Origin: Streptomyces sp. A1136
GTDB lineage: Bacteria > Actinomycetota > Actinomycetes > Streptomycetales > Streptomycetaceae
Assembly (NCBI RefSeq): GCF_004795055.1
Contig: NZ_SSBJ01000005.1
Location: 124,001 to 188,000, forward strand
Direction of reading: 5' to 3'
DNA: 64,000 bases
Below the pieces are notes generated by a model. That model had not been told where the DNA came from. It saw only the letters and a list, made by a program, of their open reading frames with translations, and ran no database searches. The position numbers were made by a program, and so were the translations under genes. Position 1 is the first letter of the stretch. Each line of letters begins with the position of its first letter. This document shows positions 41,001 to 50,325 of the stretch, in pieces.

Positions 41001-44000
41001 GGACAACCAGGTCAAGGTCCGGGGGCACCGGATCGAACTGGGCGAGGTGGAGGCCGCCCTGCTGCGTCACCCGGACGTGGCCCGCGCCGTCGCCGCCGCC
41101 CACGGCGAGGGCGCCGACCAGGCGCTCGTGGCGTACGTGGTGTTCGAACCTGGGAGCGCCGGCGAACCGGGGGCCGTGCTGGACGCGGTGCGCGAGGTGC
41201 TCCCGGCCGCCCTGGTGCCCTCGGTGCTCGTCGCGCTCGACGCCCTCCCGCTGACGCCCAACGGCAAGGTGGACCGCCGGGTGCTGCCCGCGCCGGAGCG
41301 CGGCACGGGTGGGCCGGCCCGGGCGTACCTCGCCCCGCGCACCGCGCTGGAGCGGACGGTCGCCGAGGTGTGGCAGGAGGTACTCGACGACGGCCCCGTG
41401 GGCATGCGCGACCACTTCTTCGAACGCGGCGGCCATTCCCTGCGGGCCACGCGGGCCATCTCGCGGCTGCGGACCCTGCTGGGACTGGAGATCCCCGTGC
41501 AGTTGCTGTTCCGCCACCCCGTCGCGGGGGACCTGGCGCGGGCCCTGGCGGGCCTGGGCGACAGCGGTGAGCCCGCGATCCCGGCGCCCGCCGCCGGGCC
41601 GGGACCGCTCTCCTTCGGACAGCAGCGCCTGTGGCTCCTGGACCGACTGCAGCCCGGCCGGCCCGACTACAACATGCCGGGGGCGATGCGGCTGAGCGGG
41701 ACGCTCGACACCGCCGCGGCCCTGGGGGCGCTGAGGGACGTCGTCACCCGCCAGGAAGTGCTGCGCTCCCGGATCGAAGCCGGCGGGGGCGGTGTGGAGG
41801 ACGCGCGCCTCGTCGTGGAGCCGCCGGAGGTGTTCTCCCCGGAGTTCACCGACCTCACCACGGCGGACCCCGCCCGGGCCGCCGGGCAGGACCCGGCGCG
41901 GACGGCCGAGGAGCGCGCGCTCGAACTGGCCGCGGCCGACGCGGGCCGGCCCTTCGACCTGGCCGCCGCACCCCTGCTGAGGGCCCGGCTCGTCCGGGTC
42001 GCCGAGCGGGAGCACCTGCTGGTGATCGTCGCCCACCACATCGCCTTCGACGGCTGGTCCGTCGCGGTCTTCTGGCAGGAGTTCTTCGCCGCCTACCGTG
42101 CGCGGACCGAGGCCGACGCCGAACCGCTCCCCGAACTGGCCGTCTCCTACGGCGCGTTCGCGGCCTGGCAGCGGCAGCGGCTGACCGGCGACCTGCTGGC
42201 GCGGCAGCTCGACTACTGGCGCGGGCGCCTGGCCGGGTCCGCCCCCCTGGACCTGCCCACCGACCGGGTCCGGCCGTCCACCCCTTCCGGGCGCGGCGAC
42301 CAGTTGCCCTTCACCGTGCCCGCTCCGCTGCTGGAGCGGCTGCGCACGCTGGGCCGCCGGCACGACGCCACCCTCTTCATGGTGCTGCTGGCCGGCTTCC
42401 AGGCACTCCTCTCGCGCTGGTCGGGCTGCCTGGACGTGGCCGTGGGCTCACCCATCGCGGGCCGCGACCGCAGCGAACTGGAGCCGCTCGTCGGCTTCTT
42501 CGTGAACAACCTGGTCCTGCGCACCGACCTGTCCGGCGATCCGGGATTCGCGACGCTGATCGGCCGGGCCCGCGAGACCTGCCTGGGGGCCTACGCCCAT
42601 CAGGACGTCCCCTTCGAGCGGCTGGTGGAGGAGGCCCAACCGAGCGCGACCTCAGCCGCAACCCCCTGTTCCAGGTGATGCTGGTGCTGAACGAGGAGGC
42701 CGCGGCCCCGCCGGCGCTGCCGGGTCTGGCCGCGGAACCCCTCGCCCTGGCGAGCGGCGCCTCGAAGTTCGACCTGTCGCTGTACTTCTCCGAGGAGGAC
42801 GGCGAGCTGCACGGGGAGGCGGTGTTCGCCACCGACCTCTACGACCGGCAGACCATCGCCCGGATGACGGACGCCCTGCTGGAACTGCTCACCGCCGCGG
42901 CGGACGCACCGGACGCGCCGGTCGGCTCGCTGGCCCTGCTCGGCGACGCCGAGGAGCAGCGGGTCCTGCACGAGTGGAACGACACCGCCGAGGCGGGGGC
43001 GGACCGGCCGCTGCACGAACTCGTCGGGGAGCGGGCCGCGCGCACTCCCGCCGCGCCCGCGGTCGACGACGGCCTGCGGAGCCTGGACTACGGCGGCCTG
43101 TGGGCGGCCGCCGGGCGGCTGGCCGGGGAACTGACCCGGCTCGGGGTCGGTCCGGACTCCGCCGTGGCGGTCTGCGTGGAGCGCTCGGTGCTGTTGCCCG
43201 CGGCCCTCCTGGGCGTACTGCGCTCGGGCGGGACCTACGTGCCGGTGGACCCGGAGTACCCGGCCGACCGGGTCGAGTACATGCTGTCCGACAGCGGGGC
43301 GCGGGTGCTGGTGGTCTCCGGCGACGCCGCCGCCCGGCTCCGGACGCCCGACGGGGTGCGGGTGGTCGACCTGGAGGCGCTCCTCGCGACCGAAGGCGCG
43401 GCCGGCCCCGTCGGCGCCCCCGCGCCGGCCGCGCTCCACCCGGAGCACCTCGCCTACGCCATCTACACCTCCGGGTCGACCGGTCGCCCCAAGGGGGTCA
43501 TGGTGCCCCACCGCGCCCTGGCGAACTTCGCCCGGGACATGACGCGCCGGCTGGCCCTCGCCCCGGGGGACACGGTGGCCGCGGTCACCACGGCTTCCTT
43601 CGACATCGCCGTGCTGGAGCTGCTGGTACCGCTCGCCGCCGGCGCCGCCGTGCGGGTCGTGGACCGGGAGACGGCACGGGATGGAGTCCTGCTGGGCAGG
43701 GAACTGCACGCCTGCGCCGCCACCGTCGTGCAGGCCACCCCGGCCACCTGGCACCAGCTGATGGAGACGGGTTGGCGCGCCCCGGCGGTGCGGGCGCTGT
43801 GCGGCGGCGAAGCGCTGCCGTCGGCGCTCGCCGAGCGGATGCGCGCGGCCCTGGGCACGGTGTGGAACGTCTACGGGCCCACCGAGACGACGGTCTGGTC
43901 CACGGCCCACGAGCTGTCGGGCCCGGCGGGCGAGGGGGCGGTGCCCATCGGCTCGGCGCTCGCCAACACCCGGCTGTACGTTCTGGACGAGCGGATGCGG

Positions 44001-45572
44001 CCGGTTCCGGTCGGCGTGTTCGGCGAGCTGTTCATCGCGGGGGACGGGGTGGCCCGCGGCTACCACGGCCGGCCCGCACTGACCGCCGACCGCTTCGTCC
44101 CCGACCCGTACACACCGGGCGGCCGGCTGTACCGCACGGGAGACCTGGTGCGCCGGCTCCCCGACGGGGACCTGGAGTACCGGGGCCGGGCCGACGGCCA
44201 GGTCAAGGTGCGCGGCCACCGCATCGAGCTCGGCGAGATCGAGGCCGCGCTGGCCGGTCACCCGCTGGTGCTGGCGGCGGCCGTGGCCGTGCACGGCGAA
44301 GGCGTCGACGCGGTGCTCGCCGGTTACGTGACCTGGCGGGACGCCGAGGGCGACCTGCGGGCGCTCGGCGACTTCCTGCGCGAGGAACTGCCCGAGTACA
44401 TGGTCCCGAGGGTGCTGAGCGCGCTGGAGCGGCTGCCGCTCACCCCCAACGGCAAGCTCGACCGGCGGGCCCTGCCCACTCCTTCGGCCACGGCGGCGAC
44501 GGCGGACCGGACGCCGCGGGTGGCGCCGCGCGACGCGGTGGAACTGCGGATGGCGCGGTTGTGGGAGGAGGTCCTCGAAGTGGCGCCGATCGGTGTCCGC
44601 GACGACTTCTTCGACCTGGGCGGCCATTCCCTCAAGGCCTTCACACTGATGGGCGCCGTGCAAAGGGAGTTCGGGGTGGAGCTGCCGCTGAACCTGCTGT
44701 TCCGCCGACGCACCGTGGAACTGCTCTGCGAGGCGCTCCCGGAGGCGGCCGCGGCGGCCGCCCGGCTGCTGGTCCCGCTCGCCGAGGGGGACCCGGCGCG
44801 ACCTCCGCTGATCCTGGTGCACCCGCGCGGCGGTGACGTCGTCTGCTACCGGGACCTGGTGCGCGGCCTGGCCGCCGCCCCCGCCGGCGACCGGCGGGTC
44901 CTGGGGCTGGAGTCGGTCGGCTACAACACCCCGGACGCGCCGCTGGAGCGGGTCGAGGAGATGGCCGAGCGCTACCTCGCCGCCGTACGGGAGGAGGTGC
45001 CGAGCGGCCCCTACTTGCTGGCCGGTTGGTCCTTCGGCGGTACGGTCGCCTTCGAGATGGCGGCCCGCCTCGAAGCCGCCGGGGAGACCGTGGCCTTCCT
45101 CGGCCTCGTCGACACGGCCGCTCCCGGTCCCGTGCCCCGGGCGGACGCCACGGCGGGCGATCCGGACCTGCTCAGGTACGGGATCGCCGCCGGGCTCGAC
45201 GCCGGCGAGGCACGCGGGCTCGACGAGGACGCCCTCCTCGACGCGCTGGTCCGGCGCGGTCGCGAGGACGGCAGCCTCCCCCGAGGTTCGGCCTCGGAGG
45301 CACTGCGCCGCCTGCTGCGGGTCGCGGAGGCCAACGGCGCCGCGTCGGCGGCGTACCGCACCGAAGCCGTCCTGGACACGGACGTCCATCTGTGGACGGT
45401 GGCCGAGGTCCACGACGAACTCGCCACCCCGCTGGTGGACCCGGAACCCTGGCGCCCGCGCACCGGCGGAGCCCTGCGCCACGCCGTGGTCCCGGGCAAC
45501 CACCACACCGTGATGGACCCCCCGCACGCCGACGTGGTGGCCCGGGCCCTCGGCGGGGTCCTGCCCCTCTGA
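35029..45572 (+). CDS. NRPS: C-A-T-C-A-T-C-A(Gly)-T-TE, with one frameshift
   Basis: About 3514 aa once a missing base near 42642 is restored; as read, the frame stops at 42678. Order: C1 (HHIATDG ~194), A1, T1 (Ser1060), C2 (HHTVGDG ~1258), A2, T2 (Ser2137), C3 (HHIAFDG ~2337), then after the shift A3, T3 (Ser codon 44628) and TE (Ser codon 45030 in GWSFGG; His in GNHHTVM). Pocket residues: A1 D-A-Y-W-W-G-A-T-F-K (valine-like, branched aliphatic); A2 D-P-R-S-M-T-Q-N-T-K (not assigned); A3 D-I-L-Q-L-G-V-V-W-K (glycine code). The TE ends the line, so the peptide likely finishes Ser-(Val-like)-X-Gly. It starts with GTG overlapping the previous stop. All C domains are LCL-like. Confidence 0.9.
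42640..42643 (+). other. Apparent 1-nt deletion (frameshift) in the third C domain
   Basis: After the codons for VEEAQP the frame breaks. Inserting one G after position 42642 gives ERDLSRNPLFQVML, the standard C-domain sequence also found in module 2 (PERDLSRNPLFDVL at ~39405). Both flanking frames are strongly coding up to the join, with no overlap or decay. A sequencing or assembly error in a CCG(G) run is more likely than an inactivating mutation. Confidence 0.85.
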
Positions 45573-45666
45573 TCTGATCCGAATCGCCTCACACCTGTCC
45601 CGAACACCTGTCCCGTTCACGAACCCGCACGGCACCCGCCGTGCCCGCGTACAAGGAGAAACAGCC

Positions 45667-45867
45667 ATGAACGACTCGACGACCCAGCAGTTCCTCGTGG
45701 TGGCCAACGACGAGGAGCAGTACTCCCTCTGGGAGGCAGACCGTCCCGTCCCGCTCGGTTGGCACGCGCAGGGCTTCCAGGGCGGCAAGGACGAGTGCCT
45801 GGCGCACATCGACCGCGTGTGGACCGACATGCGCCCGCGCAGCGTGCGTGCGGCCACGGCCGGCTGA
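45667..45867 (+). CDS. MbtH-like protein (second of three)
   Basis: 66 aa with the family pattern EEQYSLWE, GW, and DRVWTDMRPRS at the C-terminus. It has a strong ribosome binding site (AAGGAG). It follows the terminating NRPS of cluster 2 by 94 bp and precedes an MFS gene, so it should assist the A domains of the + arm. Confidence 0.94.
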   Translation: MNDSTTQQFLVVANDEEQYSLWEADRPVPLGWHAQGFQGGKDECLAHIDRVWTDMRPRSVRAATAG

Positions 45868-45876
45868 CCACCCGCC

Positions 45877-45900
45877 CCACCGACCCACCGACCCACCGAT
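45877..45900 (+). repeat. Tandem 8-bp repeat, three copies
   Basis: CCACCGAC occurs three times in tandem (last base T in the third) between the MbtH and MFS genes. Probably slippage. Confidence 0.7.
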
Positions 45901-46005
45901 CCGGTGTCCCACTGCTCCGCCGACCGGCGGACACCGCGGCGCCCGGCTCCCCGTCACCCCGGGACCCGGGCGCCGCGGCGCGCGAAGGAAGGACCGAAGA
46001 ACGCC

Positions 46006-47352
46006 ATGAATCCGCCCACGCCGGCCGAGCCCCCGGCCGAATCCGCCCAGTCGCCGAGGCGGCTGCTTCCCCTGCTCACCCTGGTGGCCGTCTCCGGCGT
46101 CTCCTCCCTGGGCATCGCGATGACGCTGATCGCCGTGCCCTGGTTCGTCCTGCACAGCACCGGCAGCGGCGCCCGCACCGGGCTGGTGGCCGCGGCGGAG
46201 ATGCTGGGGCTGCTGTGCTCGGCCGTGCTCGCCGGCCCCGTCGTGGACCGGCTGCCCGCGCGGGCCGTCAGCACCGGCGCGGACGTGCTGACCGCCGCGG
46301 CCCTGGCCCTCGTCCCGCTGCTGCACGCCCGGGACGCGCTGCCGCTGCCCGCCCTGGTCTGCCTGGTCTTCGTCGTGGGCGCGGCGCGCGGGCCCGCCGA
46401 CACCGGGAAGCAACTCCTGCTGACCGGGGCGATGGAGAGCGCCCGCGTCACGGCGGAGCGGGCGACCAGCGCCGTCGAGGGAGCCCGCCGGATCGGCATG
46501 ATGACGGGCGCCCCGCTGGCGGGGTTGCTCATCGCCGCCGTCGGGCCGGTACGGACCCTGTGCGCGGACGTGGCGGCGATGCTGGTCTGCGCCCTGCTCG
46601 TGGCCCTGCTGGTACCGGCCGCCCGCGGGGGCCGCCCGGCGGCGGCGACCGACGACGGGGGCCGGGGGGCGTCCTCGTATCTGCGGGACCTGCGCACGGG
46701 CTGGACGCGGTTGCGCGACGACCGGCTGTTGCGGGCCATGACGACCGTCCTGCTGGTCACCAACGCGCTCGACGGAGCGCTGAACGGAGTGCTCTACCCG
46801 GCGTACGGCACGCGCGTGCTGCACAGCAGCTCCCTGTTCGGGGCGATGGTCACGGCGATCGGGGCGGGCGCCCTGCTGGGCGCGGCCCTCTTCGGCTGGA
46901 TCGGCCACCGCGCCCCGCGTCGGGCCCTGTTCGTGGCCGCCTTCGTGCTGGTGGGCGCGGTGCGGTGCGCCGCCCTGGCGGCCGAGCCGGCGCCGGGGGT
47001 GCTGCTGGCGCTGCTGGCTCTCTCCGGGATCGGATCGGGGGTCGTCGGGCCGCTGATGATGTCGGTGGCGTACGAGCGGGTTCCACGGGACGTGCGCGGG
47101 CGGGTCTTCGGCCTGCTCGTCGCGTGCGCCCTCGCGGCCACCCCGCTCGGCATGCTCGGGGCGGGAGTGCTGCTGGACCACTGGGGGCTTACCTGGTCGC
47201 TGGTGGCGACCGGGGCGGTCTACCTGGGGGTCACGCTGGCGCCGTTGGTGCTACGGGTGTGGCGCCAACTGGACATACCGGTTTCGGCCGGGCCCGAACG
47301 GGAACGGGCCAAGGTCGCGGTTGCGGCACCCGTCCCGGCTTCGAGCCATTGA
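46006..47352 (+). CDS. MFS transporter (probable exporter of cluster 2, + arm)
   Basis: 448 aa from ATG 46006, which has AAGGAAGG upstream; upstream in-frame sequence is Arg/Pro-rich and unlikely to be translated. About 12 helices start at LLPLLTLVAVSGVSSLGIAM. It resembles the MFS_3 efflux group. It follows the NRPS-MbtH unit in the same direction and probably exports the product or confers self-resistance. Confidence 0.87.
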   Translation: MNPPTPAEPPAESAQSPRRLLPLLTLVAVSGVSSLGIAMTLIAVPWFVLHSTGSGARTGLVAAAEMLGLLCSAVLAGPVVDRLPARAVSTGADVLTAAALALVPLLHARDALPLPALVCLVFVVGAARGPADTGKQLLLTGAMESARVTAERATSAVEGARRIGMMTGAPLAGLLIAAVGPVRTLCADVAAMLVCALLVALLVPAARGGRPAAATDDGGRGASSYLRDLRTGWTRLRDDRLLRAMTTVLLVTNALDGALNGVLYPAYGTRVLHSSSLFGAMVTAIGAGALLGAALFGWIGHRAPRRALFVAAFVLVGAVRCAALAAEPAPGVLLALLALSGIGSGVVGPLMMSVAYERVPRDVRGRVFGLLVACALAATPLGMLGAGVLLDHWGLTWSLVATGAVYLGVTLAPLVLRVWRQLDIPVSAGPERERAKVAVAAPVPASSH

Positions 47353-47539
47353 GAAGTTCATCCCGTTTCGATGTGTTTTGCCGCCCCTCACCTTAACGCC
47401 AGGCAGCTTGATGAACGCTTGATCGCGGCCTCAGCGCCCCCCGGGGGCGGCAGAGTTGGTTTCGCAGGACAACGACCGGCGCGGTTCCCCCACGAGGAGG
47501 ACCGCGTCACCACCAGACCACCTTCCTGGGGGGAACCCA

Positions 47540-47749
47540 ATGCTGAAGCGCTACCTTTTGGCCGTCACCGTCACGGCTGTCGCCCTCCTCGTGCCGGCCG
47601 GCGCGGCGTCGGCCGACACCGGCCCGGCCGACCCGGCCGCCACGGCGGAGGCTCCCGCCCCCGCCCCGCACCACGTGATCGTGCGGAGCACGACCAACAC
47701 GGGCGCGGAACGGGGCAAGACCCCCACCGACAGCTCCTGGGGCGGCTGA
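47540..47749 (+). CDS. Small secreted peptide of unknown function
   Basis: 69 aa starting at ATG 47540, with GGGGGGAA 8 bp upstream. It has a classic signal peptide: KR, a hydrophobic core (YLLAVTVTAVALLVPAG) and an AASA-D cleavage site near residue 25. The mature part is about 44 residues, Pro/Ala-rich then Thr/Ser-rich, ending TPTDSSWGG, with no Cys. Function is not recognised. A very large hairpin starts 24 bp after the stop. Position after the NRPS exporter may be coincidental. Confidence 0.6.
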   Translation: MLKRYLLAVTVTAVALLVPAGAASADTGPADPAATAEAPAPAPHHVIVRSTTNTGAERGKTPTDSSWGG

Positions 47750-47772
47750 CCCGCACCCCGCCCGACCAGCGG

Positions 47773-47831
47773 GGGTGCACGTACAGGGAGGGGCCGCCTC
47801 GTCGAGGCGGCCCCTCCCTGTACGTGCACCC
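47773..47831 (+). terminator. Perfect 28-bp hairpin between convergent genes
   Basis: Arms 47773-47800 and 47804-47831 are fully complementary with a GTC loop. There is no T-tract. It lies between the secreted-peptide gene (+) and the cupin gene (-) and, being symmetrical, can act as a bidirectional terminator. Confidence 0.85.
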
Positions 47832-47871
47832 GCAGGCTCGCCCGACCGACCGGGCCGACGGGCCGGGCGGC

Positions 47872-48441
47872 TCAGAGCGCCGGGTCGCGGAGCCGGGTGA
47901 CGGCGTAGCGCACGCCCGCGGTGAACTCGGCCCGGCGCGACCAGTACGCCGGGACGTACAGCACCTCCCCCGGGCGCAGCCGGCACGCGAAGGACGCGGG
48001 GGCGCCCGGCTCGGTGTCCGCCGCGGCACGCGTACGGGACAGCCGCCAGGTCGCGGCGCCCGTGATCTGGTGGACCAACAGGTGGTCGCCGGTGTCGGCG
48101 CCCGGCCGGACCGCGTGGGCGGCGTCCCCCTCGTCGCCCGCGGTGTCCACGGTGTCCACGGTGTCCACGGTGTCCACGGCGACGGTACGGGCCGAAAGCC
48201 CGGTCAGGCAGCCCAGCCCGGCCGTGAGCAGGCCCAGTTGGTCGGTGATCAGCTCCGGATCACACTCCCCGGGCCCTTCGACGAGGGCGGGATGGTCGTT
48301 CTCGGGCCACAGGATGCCGGGGGCGCGCCCGAGGTGGACCGACAGGAAGAGGCCCAGCTCCCGCAGGTGCAGCGCCGCCGGTTCGTCCACGGGGCGACGC
48401 CCCGACCAATACCCCGTGGATCCTTCGTCCGGCATGTCCAT
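47872..48441 (-). CDS. Degenerate JmjC/cupin-like protein
   Basis: 189 aa from ATG 48441; a longer version would add an Arg-rich leader. The layout follows JmjC oxygenases: LLVHQITGAATWRLSR, then LRPGEVLYVPAYWSRRAEF, matching the barrel strands that normally carry HxD...H. The first His of HxD is Gly here (GAD) and the distal His of YVPxxWxH is replaced, so Fe(II) binding is doubtful. A VDT-VDT-VDT-VDT insertion comes from a 9-bp tandem repeat. It may be a structural or inactive paralogue, or bind another metal. Location between the two NRPS arms suggests, but does not prove, a link to tailoring. Confidence 0.6.
   Translation of the reverse strand: MDMPDEGSTGYWSGRRPVDEPAALHLRELGLFLSVHLGRAPGILWPENDHPALVEGPGECDPELITDQLGLLTAGLGCLTGLSARTVAVDTVDTVDTVDTAGDEGDAAHAVRPGADTGDHLLVHQITGAATWRLSRTRAAADTEPGAPASFACRLRPGEVLYVPAYWSRRAEFTAGVRYAVTRLRDPAL
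48142..48177 (-). repeat. Four tandem 9-bp repeats encoding (VDT)4
   Basis: GGTGTCCAC on the + strand is repeated four times without change inside the cupin-like gene. The in-frame length suggests a slippage-prone, length-variable loop. Confidence 0.9.
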
Positions 48442-48630
48442 GTACCCGTCCCTTGACTCGCGCCGATCGGCCGCTGTGGGGCGTAGGCCGCCTCCCGGCA
48501 CGGCTCGCGGGCGACGGACCGTCAGCTCACGGCTCTCATCAGGGAAGCATCCGGCACGGGGCGGGACGCGCACCAGACACGAAAACGCGTTCCCGGATTC
48601 GCGCGACCGGGACTCCAGCGCCGAAGGGGG

Positions 48631-49689
48631 TCACCCCTCGGGCACTTCCGCGGCGGCGAGGTCGGGTGCGACGAGGTCGGGGCCGGCGCCGAGCAGCCCG
48701 CGCATGGCCGCCGCGACCCCCGCCTGGAAGCGGCTGCCCGCGCCCAGTTCCTCCATGATGTCGGCGATGTGTCGGCGCGCCGTCCGCAGGGACATGCCGA
48801 GCCTCCTGGCGATGGCCTCGTCCTTCAGGCCCGCGCCGAGCAGCTTGATGATCGTCTCGTGGATCTCGCGGGCCACTTCCTCAAGCCCCTGGCCCGCCGC
48901 GTTGGAGAACGGCGTGGCCAGGTCCCAGGTCTGCTCGAAGATCGCGCAGAGGTAGGCCACGGTGGAGGGTTCACGGATGACCACCGCCCCCCAGCTGCCG
49001 TCCTGGGCCGGGATGAAGGCCAGTTCACGGTCGAAGACGATCAGGCGGCCGAACAACTCGTGCGCCGTGCGGTACTCCGCGCCCAGGGCCGAGGCCGCGG
49101 CGACGTAGGCCTGGCTGGGGCCGTTGAACCGGGCGGTGTGGTGGTAGAGGCTGCGGATGGATATGCCGCGTTTCAGCATGGCCTCGTCACGGCGCAGCGC
49201 CTCCTGCATGGCCTCCGGCACCCGGCTGCCGCCGCCCGGCTGCGAGGTCAGCATCTCCCTGACGCAGGCGTCCGAGGCACGGTTGAGAGCGCCTCGGACG
49301 TCTTGGAGGTTCTCCAGGACCTCCAGGGACTCGCCCGTCGAGCGCCGCTGGAGGTAGTGCGGTTCGAAGCGGCCGAGCTCCGCGCGGATCCCGCTGATCA
49401 TCCGCTCGCGCTCGCGGATCTGCACCTCCAGCGGCGCGACGAGTTGCGACGCGGCGGTGTCGGGCGCGACGGCGAAGGCGACCGAGGCGTCGTCGGCGGA
49501 CGTGTGGAGCAGGTGGGCCCGGCGCAGCCGCTGCGTGCTGCGGCGGACCTCCTCCGGGTCGCGGCCCGTCGCGGAGGCGATGGCGTCCACTTCGAGGCTC
49601 CGGTGTTCGAGCACCCATCCGTAGACGTCCAGGTCGGCGTCCTCCAGATCGGGCACCAGGTCGGCATCCACACTTGCACCATTTTGCAC
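48631..49689 (-). CDS. TrmB/LuxR-like transcriptional regulator
   Basis: 352 aa, GTG start at 49689. The N-terminal ~80 residues form a winged-helix-like segment (LEVDAIASATGRDPEEVRRS) as in TrmB-type regulators. A long central region may be a sensor. The C-terminus has a LuxR-type helix-turn-helix (LLGAGLKDEAIARRLGMSLRTARRHIADIMEEL). This architecture is common for regulators in actinomycete peptide clusters. It is divergent from the small LuxR gene and lies between the two NRPS arms, so it is a good candidate for the pathway regulator. The ligand is unknown. Confidence 0.85.
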   Translation of the reverse strand: MQNGASVDADLVPDLEDADLDVYGWVLEHRSLEVDAIASATGRDPEEVRRSTQRLRRAHLLHTSADDASVAFAVAPDTAASQLVAPLEVQIRERERMISGIRAELGRFEPHYLQRRSTGESLEVLENLQDVRGALNRASDACVREMLTSQPGGGSRVPEAMQEALRRDEAMLKRGISIRSLYHHTARFNGPSQAYVAAASALGAEYRTAHELFGRLIVFDRELAFIPAQDGSWGAVVIREPSTVAYLCAIFEQTWDLATPFSNAAGQGLEEVAREIHETIIKLLGAGLKDEAIARRLGMSLRTARRHIADIMEELGAGSRFQAGVAAAMRGLLGAGPDLVAPDLAAAEVPEG

Positions 49690-50100
49690 GTTTTACCCCG
49701 GGTCGCTTTGCTGCCAGGCATTTTGGTGAGGTGCCCGCCCCCTGGCCCCAGGATAGTCAAGACGAAAGTCTGTACCTACGGAACGCGGCGGTCCCGCCGC
49801 CCCGTCACCACGCGTCCGAACGACCCGAGGAGCAACGCGATGCGCCCCCTCCCCCACCGCGGACTCCCTTTGTCCCAGCCGGAGTCGGCGCCTCCGCCGG
49901 CGCCCCCGACCCGGACCGCACCGACCTCGCGACCCGGAGCCTACGCGGTGGGCGCGACCCCGCCGAGGGCCGCAACCGGCCGGCCGAATGACGGGATTTC
50001 ACACCGGGCCGCCGGTGCGACGCTCCCGTCCGGACGGCGGGTACGCCTCTCACCGCGTCCCCTCACCGCCCCGCACCACCCCACACCACCGGAGAACCCC
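49690..50100 (+). other. Divergent intergenic region with an alternative start for the LuxR-like gene
   Basis: It holds a relatively AT-rich stretch (49681-49730) next to the regulator start, with ATTTTG twice, and the candidate -10 TACCTA near 49773. An ATG at 49840, preceded by GAGGAG, is in frame with the LuxR-like gene. It would add an 87-residue Pro/Arg-rich, low-complexity leader. No other gene seen. Confidence 0.4.
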
Positions 50101-50325
50101 GTGCCCGACACCGCCGTGAACACCGTCACCCTCACCCCGCGCGAGCGCGAGGTCCTCGCGTACCTCGCGCAGGGGGACACGTACCGCATCATCGCCCGCC
50201 GGATGGGGCTCAGTCCGCACACCGTGGACACCTATCTGCGCCGGCTGCGCAGCAAGACCGGGGCCGTCAACCGCACCCAGCTCACGCACCTGGCGTTCCA
50301 ACTCGGCTACGGCTTCGGCTACTGA
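50101..50325 (+). CDS. Small LuxR-type HTH protein
   Basis: 74 aa from GTG 50101, with GGAGA upstream; ATG 49840 is an alternative. Nearly the whole protein is a LuxR-type HTH: LTPREREVLAYLAQGDTY, then RRMGLSPHTVDTYLRRL, with RTQLTHLAFQ at the C-terminus. There is no receiver or sensor domain, so it resembles stand-alone GerE-type regulators. It overlaps the convergent MFS gene by 7 bp. It likely controls one arm of cluster 2. Confidence 0.75.
   Translation: MPDTAVNTVTLTPREREVLAYLAQGDTYRIIARRMGLSPHTVDTYLRRLRSKTGAVNRTQLTHLAFQLGYGFGY

Noticed and set aside
41631-42640. Upstream part of the frame that continues into the last third of the 35029 NRPS
   Set aside because: Before 42640 this frame is Arg/Gly-rich noise, while the other frame encodes the C domain. 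Only after the frameshift is it real, so it is not a separate gene start.
45592-45617. Direct repeat CACCTGTCCCG x2 after the TE stop, as a regulatory site
   Set aside because: Only two short copies with 13-bp period and no promoter nearby; more likely chance in repetitive GC-rich DNA.
49732-49760. TTGACT on the - strand as -35 of the regulator promoter
   Set aside because: No acceptable -10 box at 16-19 bp spacing.
48769-50100. Long + strand frame leading into the small LuxR gene
   Set aside because: Its first part is antisense to the TrmB/LuxR-like regulator and has no domain. Only the last 74 codons are a recognisable HTH.
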